Assembly (NCBI GenBank): GCA_964635845.1
Contig: CAZWNO010000038.1
Location: forward strand, 1-32,635
Direction of reading: 5' to 3'
Length of the DNA stretch: 32,635 bases
DNA from: SZUA-365 sp964635845
GTDB taxonomy: Bacteria; Bacteroidota; Ignavibacteria; SZUA-365
Within the stretch, counting starts at the first letter, position 1, and the number at the start of each line of letters is the position of its first letter. The position numbers and the translations under genes are program-made. The notes beneath the pieces were generated by a model. The model made no database searches. It had not been told where the DNA came from and saw only the letters and a program-made list of their open reading frames with translations. Shown here one piece after another: positions 7,739 to 15,239 of the stretch.

Positions 7739-8887
7739 TTACACGGTCCACTTGCCGTCGCGCATGATTTCCTCCTCGCGTCCATCCGGATAGAAGAGAG
7801 TCACGCGGCGGGCGACGATGTCGGGCTGCAGGGATTCGACGTAGACACGGTCGATGTGGATGACGTTCTTCGGATCGTTGAAGGATTTCGGAGAGACGAT
7901 GCCGCCGAAATGCTCGCTGCGTCCGAACGCCACGTGCAGCCCGAGCTTTTCATCCATCAGCAGGCTGCCCACCGCGGTGCATCCGAAATCGCCCAGCACG
8001 CCGTGTCCGAGTTCGGCGATATTGCCGTAGGCCGGCTCGGCAGCGAGCATGGCGCGCTCCTTGACGCTCTGCGGTCCGTCGCTGAGCACTTCCACGGCGC
8101 GGTTTTCCGCGACACGGTACACCACGATCTCGTCGCCGAACTGCACGGGGAGTTCGCCGTGCGTGCGGCTGGCGTCGCCTTCGATCTCTCCCTCGTACGG
8201 CACGATGTAGGTTTCGCCGGAGGGAAGATTTCCGACAATCTTGTCTTCATGAAACATGCCGCTGCTGGGCGTGGCCTTTCGATGGCGCAGATCGCAGTCC
8301 AGCACATACTCCTTCCCGCGCGCGTCGAAGACGATCAGCTCCCGCTCGGCGTCGTCGAGCCGGGTCTTGATGCTCATGATGCGCTCGTGCACCTTGCCGT
8401 AGTCCAAGCTCAGCGAGGGAATCATGGACATGATGAATCCCGGCATGGTCGTGCCGCGGAAGTCGTACTGCTTCGCGAGCATCTTGCAGGGCGCGGTGGC
8501 GGAGAATTCCGTCGGCGCGATGATCAGGTCGGTAAACGTCATCACGTCCGCCAGCGGCACCGCCATGCCTTCCGCCGTGAGCGTGGCCGCATCGAGCCGC
8601 GAGGGATTCCCTCCCCAGTGGTAGAGGGTGTCCGGCAGATCGTTGTTGTTGCTGCCGACGTTCGGGTAGTAGTAGATCTCGATGCGATCGAGTCCGAGAT
8701 CGTGCTTGAAGGCGATCGCGCGCATCCACCAGTCGTAGGCCATCACGCGGCGGTCGCGCCAGTCGTCGTCGTCCCGGACCTTCTCGTCGGGCACGTCGAC
8801 GATGATGGTCAGCACCTTGTCCGACGGACGCGGCTTGAACACGGTGAGAAACAGATGGCGGAGTTCGTCAGTTGTGAGTTCAGTCAT
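7739..8887 (-). CDS. M29-family-like metallo-aminopeptidase
   Basis: This 382-residue protein has the length and ligand pattern of the M29 (AmpT/AmpS) aminopeptidases, cytosolic dinuclear-metal exopeptidases. NLPSGE (220-225), AELGHG (291-296), HVAFG (318-322) and HIDRV (344-348) place Glu225, Glu292, His318, His344 and Asp346 at spacings close to the known ligands Glu250, Glu316, His345, His376 and Asp378 of Thermus AmpT. The catalytic Tyr expected seven residues after the middle His is not there; Glu325-His326 occupy that place. The N-terminal half is less typical and rich in Asp and Trp. The gene has no signal peptide. It follows the RND gene by 79 nt and has its own promoter-like element, so it is probably a separate unit. 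Confidence 0.72.
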   Translation of the reverse strand: MTELTTDELRHLFLTVFKPRPSDKVLTIIVDVPDEKVRDDDDWRDRRVMAYDWWMRAIAFKHDLGLDRIEIYYYPNVGSNNNDLPDTLYHWGGNPSRLDAATLTAEGMAVPLADVMTFTDLIIAPTEFSATAPCKMLAKQYDFRGTTMPGFIMSMIPSLSLDYGKVHERIMSIKTRLDDAERELIVFDARGKEYVLDCDLRHRKATPSSGMFHEDKIVGNLPSGETYIVPYEGEIEGDASRTHGELPVQFGDEIVVYRVAENRAVEVLSDGPQSVKERAMLAAEPAYGNIAELGHGVLGDFGCTAVGSLLMDEKLGLHVAFGRSEHFGGIVSPKSFNDPKNVIHIDRVYVESLQPDIVARRVTLFYPDGREEEIMRDGKWTV

Positions 8888-8925
8888 GATCGGATTCCCG
8901 AAGTCTGATAAAACGGATCAAGGGG

Positions 8926-8932
8926 AAAGATA
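8926..8932 (-). promoter_or_regulatory. Possible -7/-10 element TATCTTT for the M29-like gene
   Basis: On the minus strand TATCTTT lies about 40 nt upstream of the ATG at 8887, leaving a leader near 30 nt. It resembles the elements upstream of the genes starting at 327, 3947 and 29339. No good -35 partner was seen. Confidence 0.35.
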
Positions 8933-8966
8933 CGAAGAAGCGGCGCATAATGCCTGTTCCGCGATG

Positions 8967-11900
8967 TCATGCGCGTTCCTCCGCCGTCCGCGCCTTCCGA
9001 CCGATTCCCTCGGAGAGATCGTAGAGCACGGGAATCACAATGAGCGTCAGGAATGTCGAGGCGGTCATGCCGCCGATCACCGCGACCGCGAGGGGCGAGA
9101 AACGTTCCGCGCCCAGCGCCCATTCCATCGCGAGCGGGATCATGCCGACGATTGTGGAGAGCGACGTCATCATGATCGGACGGAAGCGTGTTGCGACCGA
9201 ATCGAGTATCGCCTCACGCCGCGCGAATCCTTCCTCGCGCCGCTGACGGATGAAGTCGATGAGGATGATCGAATTGTTCACGACGATGCCGACGAGGAGA
9301 ATCAGTCCGATCATGACAGGCATCGAGACGGGCATGTCCGCGAACCACAGCGCCATCGCGACGCCGATGAGACTGAGCGGGATGGCCATCATCACGGTGA
9401 ACGAGTGGCGGAACGAACGGAACTGCGCGACGAGAAGCAGGTACACGGCCACCAGCGCGATACCGAGTGCGCGCATCAACTCGCCGCGTGACTCGCTCAT
9501 GTCGGCATCCTCGCCGGCCAGACCGATGGAATAGCCCTGCGGCGTCTCCACCCGGGCGACCGCTGCGCGCACGTCTTCGGCGACGAAGTTGAGCGGGCGT
9601 CCGCCATGCAATGCGAGAATGTCGAGCGTCGGCTGCAGGTTCTCGCGCTTGACCAGACCCTGTGACCGCACATCCTCCGCCCGCATCACGGTCCCGAGCG
9701 GTACCGCGTTGCCGTCCTTCGGCGAGATCGCGCGCACGCCGGTGGCGCCATCGACACCGTCGCGGAATTCCTCCGCGATACGCACGCGGATCGGAGTATC
9801 CTCTCCCGTCTCTCCGCGGAGCACACCCGCGGGCGTGCCATCGAGCGACTGGACGAGCTGCCGGGCCGCCGCCGAAGGTGTAAGTCCGAGTTCACCCGCG
9901 CGTTCGGCGTTCACCCGCAGGGCGATGGTGTTCTGATCCAGCCGCCAGCTGCGCCAGGGATTGACCACGCCCGGAACGCTGTGTATGCTTTCGAGCACGG
10001 AATCGCCCAGACGGTCGAGGACGAGCGGATCCTCGCCCTTGATGCTCACGACAATGGATGAGGCTGTCGTCGACTTGGCCGTACTGCCGGATTCACGCAC
10101 GACGAGATTCTGCACGTTGGGGATGCGGCGGAGTTTCCCGCGAATGCGATCCTGAATATCCCAAATGGATTCGTCACGCTCCGTTCGCGGCGTGAACGTG
10201 ATGGAAAGGTATCCCTGGGTGGGACCCTGCACCCCGCCGCCGCCGAAGGAATGCATGCCTGGTTCGAAACCCATCTGATTCGAGATGCGCACGACTTCCT
10301 TTTCCTCGAGAATGACCTGCTCGACCTCGCGCATGACGTGCTCGGTTTCCTCGAGTGAGGATCCTGACGGAGTCTCCACGGTCACGAAGCTCGAGCCGCC
10401 GTCCATTTTCGGCAGCAGTTCCATCCCCTGTCCGCGAAGCAGGATTATCCCGAGTATGAAAAGCGCCGTCGCGGAGAGTACGACGGTCCACCGGTGGCGC
10501 AGCGCGTGTTCGAGCAGCCAGAGGTATGCGTCGCGGACCACGTCCATCAGCCGGTTCCACGGGGCGGCGATCCGCCTGGCCCACCGCTCCATCGTGCCGC
10601 CCTTCCCCGTGACGAGCATCGTGAGCAGCGGCACGAGTCCGAGCGCGACGATCAACGACGAGACAAAGGCGATGATCAGCGTCGCCGCGAGAGGACCGAA
10701 GGTCTTGCCGACGAAACCGTAGAGATAGAGGAGTGGAATCAGCACGATCAGCGTCGTCGCCGTGCCGGCGATGACGGCGAACTGGATTTCGTTCGCGCCC
10801 GTTCTCGCCGCCTCCATCGGTGTGAGCCCTTCCGTCTCGTAGCGCCGCGTGATGTTTTCGAGCATGACGACCGATGCATCGACCACCATGCCGACGGCGA
10901 GGATGATCGCCGTGAGCGTCACCATGTTCACTTCGATCGAGAAGAACTGCATGCCCGCGAAGGTGAGCAGGAAAGACATCGGCATGGAGACCGCGACGAC
11001 GAGGCCGCGGCGTACGCTGCCGAGAAACAGGAAGATGATGACCGCCGCGAGCAGCAGCGCCTGCCAGACGCTGCCGAGCATGTTGTCGACCACGTCCCGG
11101 GTGAACGACGCGGATTCCTCCGCCTCGATCACTTCGAGAGATGGATAGCTTTCCTGCAGCTGCCGCATTTTCTTCTGCGCCCGCGCGACGACCTCCACGG
11201 TATTGGCATCGTCCTGCCGGAACACCTGCACCGCGATTGCGGACTTGCCATTGACCCGGTAGCGGGCTTGATCCTCGGACGATCCCTCGCGGATGTCGGC
11301 GACGTCACGGAGCAGTACCCGGGTGCCGGCCGCCGTCTGGATGGGAATCCGCCCGAGATCCTGCGGTGTACGCTTCTGTTCGTCGAGGCGGAAGGTGTAC
11401 TGGCGTCCTCTGCTGTTGATCTGTCCCGCCGGCGCGCTGACGTTGTGCATGCTTATGGCATCGGCCAGCTGCGGTAGTGAAAGCCGATGCGCCTCGAGGT
11501 GTTGGCGATCCACGTCGACGTTGATTTCCGGCCTGAAGCCGCCAAAGACATCGACCAGGGCCACTCCAGGCACGCGCTGCAGTTCCGGAGAAAGCATATC
11601 CTCGGCCAGGCGGCGCACCTGCACCATGTCGTCGGCACGCATGCCCAGCGTCAGGACCGGGCGGTCACTGGTCGAGAATTTCATCACCTGCGGTTCCGCG
11701 ATTTCGCGAGGCAGGCGGCTCTTGATGCGCGCAATGGCGTTCTGCACATCCACTGCGGCGAGGTCCACCGCGATGTCGTAGTCAAACTCGATCGTGACGA
11801 GCGAGAGGCCGTCCTGCGAGGTCGACTGCACCTTGTGCACGCCTTCGAGCGACGCGCATTCCTCTTCGATGGGATCGGACACCAGGTCGGCGACGTCGAT

Positions 11901-12068
11901 CGCGGCGGCGCCGGGATAGGCGGTGAGCACGTTGACCAGGGGCGGCGCGGTGTCGGGAAAGAGCTGTATGGGCAGCGTCAGGTATGCCAGGGTGCCGAAC
12001 ACCACCGCGGCGATGGTGACCGCGTACACGAGGTAGCGGTTGCGAAGCGTATATTCGGATAATGTCAT
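8967..12068 (-). CDS. RND efflux pump inner-membrane subunit (AcrB/MexB superfamily)
   Basis: This 1033-residue protein has the standard length and layout of an RND permease: a first membrane helix at about 12-30, a large periplasmic loop, a bundle of helices from about 333, a second loop, and a C-terminal bundle. It would export hydrophobic or other toxic compounds using proton flow, with the membrane-fusion and TolC-type proteins encoded just upstream. The fourth-helix motif is VGMVVDASVVMLEN (392-405): Asp397 aligns with AcrB Asp408, but the place of Asp407 is Val. The tenth-helix motif is GIVVNNSIILIDF (927-939), with Asn where AcrB has Lys940. These substitutions are typical of a broad RND subgroup outside the classical HAE-1 set; substrate cannot be read. 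Its ATG overlaps the preceding stop (ATGA). Confidence 0.92.
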   Translation of the reverse strand: MTLSEYTLRNRYLVYAVTIAAVVFGTLAYLTLPIQLFPDTAPPLVNVLTAYPGAAAIDVADLVSDPIEEECASLEGVHKVQSTSQDGLSLVTIEFDYDIAVDLAAVDVQNAIARIKSRLPREIAEPQVMKFSTSDRPVLTLGMRADDMVQVRRLAEDMLSPELQRVPGVALVDVFGGFRPEINVDVDRQHLEAHRLSLPQLADAISMHNVSAPAGQINSRGRQYTFRLDEQKRTPQDLGRIPIQTAAGTRVLLRDVADIREGSSEDQARYRVNGKSAIAVQVFRQDDANTVEVVARAQKKMRQLQESYPSLEVIEAEESASFTRDVVDNMLGSVWQALLLAAVIIFLFLGSVRRGLVVAVSMPMSFLLTFAGMQFFSIEVNMVTLTAIILAVGMVVDASVVMLENITRRYETEGLTPMEAARTGANEIQFAVIAGTATTLIVLIPLLYLYGFVGKTFGPLAATLIIAFVSSLIVALGLVPLLTMLVTGKGGTMERWARRIAAPWNRLMDVVRDAYLWLLEHALRHRWTVVLSATALFILGIILLRGQGMELLPKMDGGSSFVTVETPSGSSLEETEHVMREVEQVILEEKEVVRISNQMGFEPGMHSFGGGGVQGPTQGYLSITFTPRTERDESIWDIQDRIRGKLRRIPNVQNLVVRESGSTAKSTTASSIVVSIKGEDPLVLDRLGDSVLESIHSVPGVVNPWRSWRLDQNTIALRVNAERAGELGLTPSAAARQLVQSLDGTPAGVLRGETGEDTPIRVRIAEEFRDGVDGATGVRAISPKDGNAVPLGTVMRAEDVRSQGLVKRENLQPTLDILALHGGRPLNFVAEDVRAAVARVETPQGYSIGLAGEDADMSESRGELMRALGIALVAVYLLLVAQFRSFRHSFTVMMAIPLSLIGVAMALWFADMPVSMPVMIGLILLVGIVVNNSIILIDFIRQRREEGFARREAILDSVATRFRPIMMTSLSTIVGMIPLAMEWALGAERFSPLAVAVIGGMTASTFLTLIVIPVLYDLSEGIGRKARTAEERA

Positions 12069-13114
12069 CGTTTTTCCTCCCGCTGCGGCACGGCGAGCAC
12101 CTTTGTGCTGTCGGTGAGGCTGCCGAGGTTGCTCGTCGCCACCGCATCCGCTTCATTCCACGGGAATGCGGCCTCCACCCAGCCGTCCTCCTCGATCCCG
12201 ACGCGGACGGACTGCCGGATCGCGCGGTCGCCGCGCACGAGGTAGACGGCGGGGTCGGTCGTGCGTTCGACCAGCGCCAGCGAGGGGACAGCCATGACGC
12301 CCGCGCGCTCCGCGAGCACGAACTGCACCGCCAGCGAACTCCCATGCCGCGCGTCGATCGACGCGCCGCGCTCGGGCCGCAATTTCACGATGAAGTTCCG
12401 TGACGCGGACGTGGTCACGGGTGCGATCTCGATCACCCGCGCCGGCACGCGTGTCCGCGCGTCGATGAGGAGCAGCGCCTGCATTCCGACGCGGATACCG
12501 CGCGCGAGGTCCTCCTCGACGACGGAGACGTGCACGACCTTATCCGCGCTGCCGACGAGCAGCAGCGGCTGGCCGGGCATCACATTCTGTCCCGCCTCGA
12601 CGAAGCGACGCAGCACCATGCCGCTGACAGGCGCATGCTCGATGGCCTTGTCCATGAGGGAGACCGCTTCCTTGAGCGCCGCTTCGGCGCTGGCGCAGGC
12701 ACGGCGTCCTGCATCGGCCTGATCCGACGCGATGGCCTGCTGTTCGAGCAGGCGTTCGTCCGCCTCGCTGCGACGGCACCAGTAGTCCCGCTCGGTGCGC
12801 AGGCGCTCGACGCCGGCTTCGAGATCGGGCACGAACAGTCGCAGCAGCCGCGCGCCCTTGCGGACGGCATCCCCCTCGGCGACGGCGATGGCGGCGACGC
12901 TGCCCTGCAGCTGCGCGTTTACCTGGATTTCCGTTTCCGAATGGACGCTGCCGAGATACTCGAGCTTCTCGTACATGTCGCGTCGTTCAGGCTGGACGGT
13001 GCGCACCGCGATGGGTGCCTGCGCTGCGCGTTCCGCTTCTTTGGTGCATCCGTATGAAGTCAGCGCGAGCGCGGCCGTCGCGGCGGCGATGATTGTTCTG
13101 CGTGCGTATTTCAT
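12065..13114 (-). CDS. RND membrane-fusion (periplasmic adaptor) lipoprotein
   Basis: The 349-residue product starts with a signal sequence and a probable lipobox at Cys23 (LTSYGC), so it is likely anchored in a membrane by lipid. The body has the HlyD/AcrA order: beta-barrel strand, lipoyl half (SVAAIAVAEGDAVRKGARLL), alpha-helical hairpin rich in Arg/Glu/Ala, second lipoyl half (APVSGMVLRRFVEAGQNV), then barrel and membrane-proximal segments. It bridges the inner-membrane pump and the outer-membrane channel. A good ribosome binding site (GAGGAAG) precedes the ATG. Both ends overlap neighbours by four bases (ATGA), showing translational coupling with the TolC-like gene before it and the RND gene after it. 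Confidence 0.9.
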   Translation of the reverse strand: MKYARRTIIAAATAALALTSYGCTKEAERAAQAPIAVRTVQPERRDMYEKLEYLGSVHSETEIQVNAQLQGSVAAIAVAEGDAVRKGARLLRLFVPDLEAGVERLRTERDYWCRRSEADERLLEQQAIASDQADAGRRACASAEAALKEAVSLMDKAIEHAPVSGMVLRRFVEAGQNVMPGQPLLLVGSADKVVHVSVVEEDLARGIRVGMQALLLIDARTRVPARVIEIAPVTTSASRNFIVKLRPERGASIDARHGSSLAVQFVLAERAGVMAVPSLALVERTTDPAVYLVRGDRAIRQSVRVGIEEDGWVEAAFPWNEADAVATSNLGSLTDSTKVLAVPQREEKR

Positions 13115-14472
13115 CTTGCTTCCTCTACTGTGATCATGAGCAGCATTTCCTTGTCGAGTGTGCCCGCCGCACGCGAGACCTGTATGCTCGCGCGCAGGGC
13201 TTCGTAGTTGAGGGACTTCGCCTGCAGCGCGAGCTGCAGCAATTCCGTTTCCTGCGTCTCGAGTTCGCTCAGGGAGAGGCGGCCCGAGGCATAGAGATCC
13301 CGCTGCGCTTCGACGAACGTCTCCTTCCGACGCGCCGCTTCCTTGATGGATCGCAGGCGTGCAAGCGCGGCTATCGCCACTTCCCTCTCGGCGTGCGCGC
13401 GCTGCGCGACAGCCTGGAGGTTTTCCTCGGCGGCCCGCAGCGAGGCTTTGGTGGTGGAGAGCGCTGCGATGCTGCGGCCTCCGTCCAGCAGAGGCAGGGA
13501 GAGCCGCACGCCGGCGGCCCATTCACCGGCAGGATCCCATTCCCGTCCGCTCGAGCGGTAATTGTACACGGCGAAGCCCGCGATTTCGGGATAGAACGCA
13601 CGCGAAGCGAACGAGGCTTCCGCCTCGGCCTGCATTTTCTGTGCGTGCGCCAGCTGCCACTCGCTGTTGCGCTCGACGGGCATCGCATCCGCTTCGGCGA
13701 CGTTCGGGAGCACCTCCACGGCAGGCCTCGTTTCTTCCCCGATCACGGGCTCGATCGCGCCGTCGCTGCCGGTGAGCTGTCCCAATCGCCAGGCCAGTTC
13801 TCCGGCCGTCTGTGCGGCCTGCATGCTGTCTGCCCGCACGCTGGCCATCTGCGCGTCGAGCAGCGCCAGATGCGCCTGCGACGCGCGTCCCTCGCCGAGC
13901 TGCGCCTGCAGTTCTGCGTGACGCGTGCGCAGATCCGCGAGCCGCGCGCCGAGCAGGGCGCGGCGGTCGGTGAGTTCCGCAGCGCCGACATACAGCAGGC
14001 CGATCTGCTGCAGCAGATCCTGCCGCGCCACCGCACCGCGGGCGTCGGCCTGGCGCGCGCCGGCTTTCGCGGCGTCGGTACGGCGGACGACCTTTCCGCC
14101 CGCGAACAGGGGCAGCGTCGCCTGCACGCTGCTTTCGAAAATGCGGTCGTCGAGCGGCGGGAAGACGCCCGCGCGGTGTATCGGGAATACGATATTCGGT
14201 TCCTGATACCAGGTATACCCGGCGTTCAGGGAAATCTGCGGCAGGTGTCCGCTGCGCGCCTCCCAGACGCGCGACGCCGCCGCCGCGCGCTGCGCATCGA
14301 CCGATCGCAGGACGGGATTCTCCTCCAGCGCCAGTTCGAGCGCCTCGCGCAGCGTCAGCCGCGCCGGTCCGACGCCTCGCTCCGCGGCGTCCGCGGGCGA
14401 TTGCGCCCGGCTCCCCGCGGTGAGCAGCAGAAGGAATCCGAGCATTCGCGGCAGGGGGATGAATCTTCTCAT
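13111..14472 (-). CDS. TolC-like outer-membrane efflux protein
   Basis: This 453-residue protein carries a signal peptide (LGFLLLLTAGSRAQ, cleaved near residue 24). It then shows the internally repeated Ala/Glu/Arg-rich helices of the outer-membrane efflux protein family: LTLREALELALEENPVL near the N-terminus and LSLSELETQETELLQLALQA near the C-terminus. As a trimer it would form the outer-membrane channel for the RND pump encoded downstream. The ATG has a strong GGGAGG site. It is the first gene of the three-gene efflux operon, 123 nt after the tetR stop, and that gap holds a promoter and a TetR-type operator. Gene order (channel, adaptor, pump) is common in Bacteroidota relatives. Confidence 0.9.
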   Translation of the reverse strand: MRRFIPLPRMLGFLLLLTAGSRAQSPADAAERGVGPARLTLREALELALEENPVLRSVDAQRAAAASRVWEARSGHLPQISLNAGYTWYQEPNIVFPIHRAGVFPPLDDRIFESSVQATLPLFAGGKVVRRTDAAKAGARQADARGAVARQDLLQQIGLLYVGAAELTDRRALLGARLADLRTRHAELQAQLGEGRASQAHLALLDAQMASVRADSMQAAQTAGELAWRLGQLTGSDGAIEPVIGEETRPAVEVLPNVAEADAMPVERNSEWQLAHAQKMQAEAEASFASRAFYPEIAGFAVYNYRSSGREWDPAGEWAAGVRLSLPLLDGGRSIAALSTTKASLRAAEENLQAVAQRAHAEREVAIAALARLRSIKEAARRKETFVEAQRDLYASGRLSLSELETQETELLQLALQAKSLNYEALRASIQVSRAAGTLDKEMLLMITVEEAR

Positions 14473-14541
14473 GGCTCGCCCCTCCCTGTCCTTAGTCCGT
14501 GTCGGGAAAGAAAGCTGTATATCATGCGTCCTCCGATGTAT

Positions 14542-14557
14542 GTAAGTGTTTACTAAC
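14542..14557. promoter_or_regulatory. Probable TetR operator upstream of the efflux operon
   Basis: GTAAGTGTTTACTAAC differs at only two positions from GTAAATGTTTACTGAC at 15194-15209 in front of tetR. Both contain GTAA-N4-TTAC symmetry. Here the site lies just downstream of the -10-like TAGAAG, the same placement as at the tetR promoter. Confidence 0.72.
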
Positions 14558-14586
14558 TTCTAAGCGAAAAAAAAACGTAGGATCAA
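14557..14586 (-). promoter_or_regulatory. Possible promoter of the efflux operon
   Basis: On the minus strand TTGATC (14586-14581) and TAGAAG (14562-14557) are 18 bp apart, with a run of nine T in the spacer. Each hexamer matches the sigma70 consensus at four of six positions. The TetR-type operator starts at the end of the -10 element, so a bound repressor would block initiation. Confidence 0.45.
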
Positions 14587-14595
14587 CTATCGCGC

Positions 14596-15180
14596 TCATG
14601 GCGACAGGATGTGGCGAAGGCTCTTCCATGTGGAAGCGCCTTCCGCCTCGAGTTTCGTCCGGAACCGTTCCAGCCGCCAGCGGGTCACGAGCATGCGGAG
14701 TGTGCCGATGACGATCGTTGCCAGGACCTCGGCCGGGATGTCCCCGCGGATGCCGCCCTGCTTCTGGCCCAGGGCGATCAGCTGCTCCATGCCGATGAAA
14801 TTCTTTTTCAGAATGTCGTGCACTGTGCGTGCGAGCGCGCTGTCGTTCTGGAAGATCTCTTCGGAAAAGACGACATCCGCCATGGGCGGCCGCCGCACGA
14901 AGGCCTTCACGTGCGACAGGAATACCTGTTCGATCATCTCGAGTGGCGGGCCCCCTCGCTGCCGCGCATCGTCGCGTACCCTGTCCGCCTGTGCGGAGAA
15001 CAGGCCAAGTATCGCGGTGAGAATGGCCATTTTGCCGGGGAAATGGCGGTAGAGCGCCGCCTCCGTCACGCCGAGCCGCGTGGAGAGGTTCTTGATCGTC
15101 AATTCCTGGATGCTCCGCTCCGATATGAGCTGTATGGCGGCTTCGACGATTTCGCGCTGGCGGGGACTGAGTTCCATCAT
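14596..15180 (-). CDS. TetR-family transcriptional repressor
   Basis: This 194-residue protein has the TetR layout: an N-terminal helix-turn-helix at about 28-50 (LTIKNLSTRLGVTEAALYRH followed by FPGKMAIL) and an all-helical ligand/dimer domain after it. It sits directly upstream of, and in the same direction as, an RND efflux operon, the usual place for a local pump regulator. A near-identical 16-bp site overlaps the start regions of both tetR and the efflux operon, so autoregulation plus repression of the pump is likely. The inducer is unknown; a fatty acid or a toxic pump substrate are both possible given the neighbouring acyl-CoA synthetase gene. ATG at 15180 or 15177 (MM start) are equally plausible. 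Confidence 0.9.
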   Translation of the reverse strand: MMELSPRQREIVEAAIQLISERSIQELTIKNLSTRLGVTEAALYRHFPGKMAILTAILGLFSAQADRVRDDARQRGGPPLEMIEQVFLSHVKAFVRRPPMADVVFSEEIFQNDSALARTVHDILKKNFIGMEQLIALGQKQGGIRGDIPAEVLATIVIGTLRMLVTRWRLERFRTKLEAEGASTWKSLRHILSP

Positions 15181-15193
15181 GCACCGGTAGTGA

Positions 15194-15209
15194 GTAAATG
15201 TTTACTGAC
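15194..15209. promoter_or_regulatory. Probable TetR operator at its own promoter
   Basis: GTAAATGTTTACTGAC contains the palindrome AGTAAA-TG-TTTACT (15193-15206). It lies one base downstream of the tetR -10 element, over the expected transcription start, and is nearly identical to the site at 14542-14557. Confidence 0.75.
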
Positions 15210-15210
15210 C

Positions 15211-15239
15211 AATGTAAAACACCACAATCCAATTGTCAA
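15211..15239 (-). promoter_or_regulatory. tetR promoter
   Basis: On the minus strand a perfect TTGACA (15239-15234) is followed after exactly 17 bp by TACATT (15216-15211). The start would fall near 15203, inside the operator, giving a leader of about 22 nt. The -35 hexamer overlaps the TGA stop of the upstream synthetase-GNAT gene. Confidence 0.75.
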
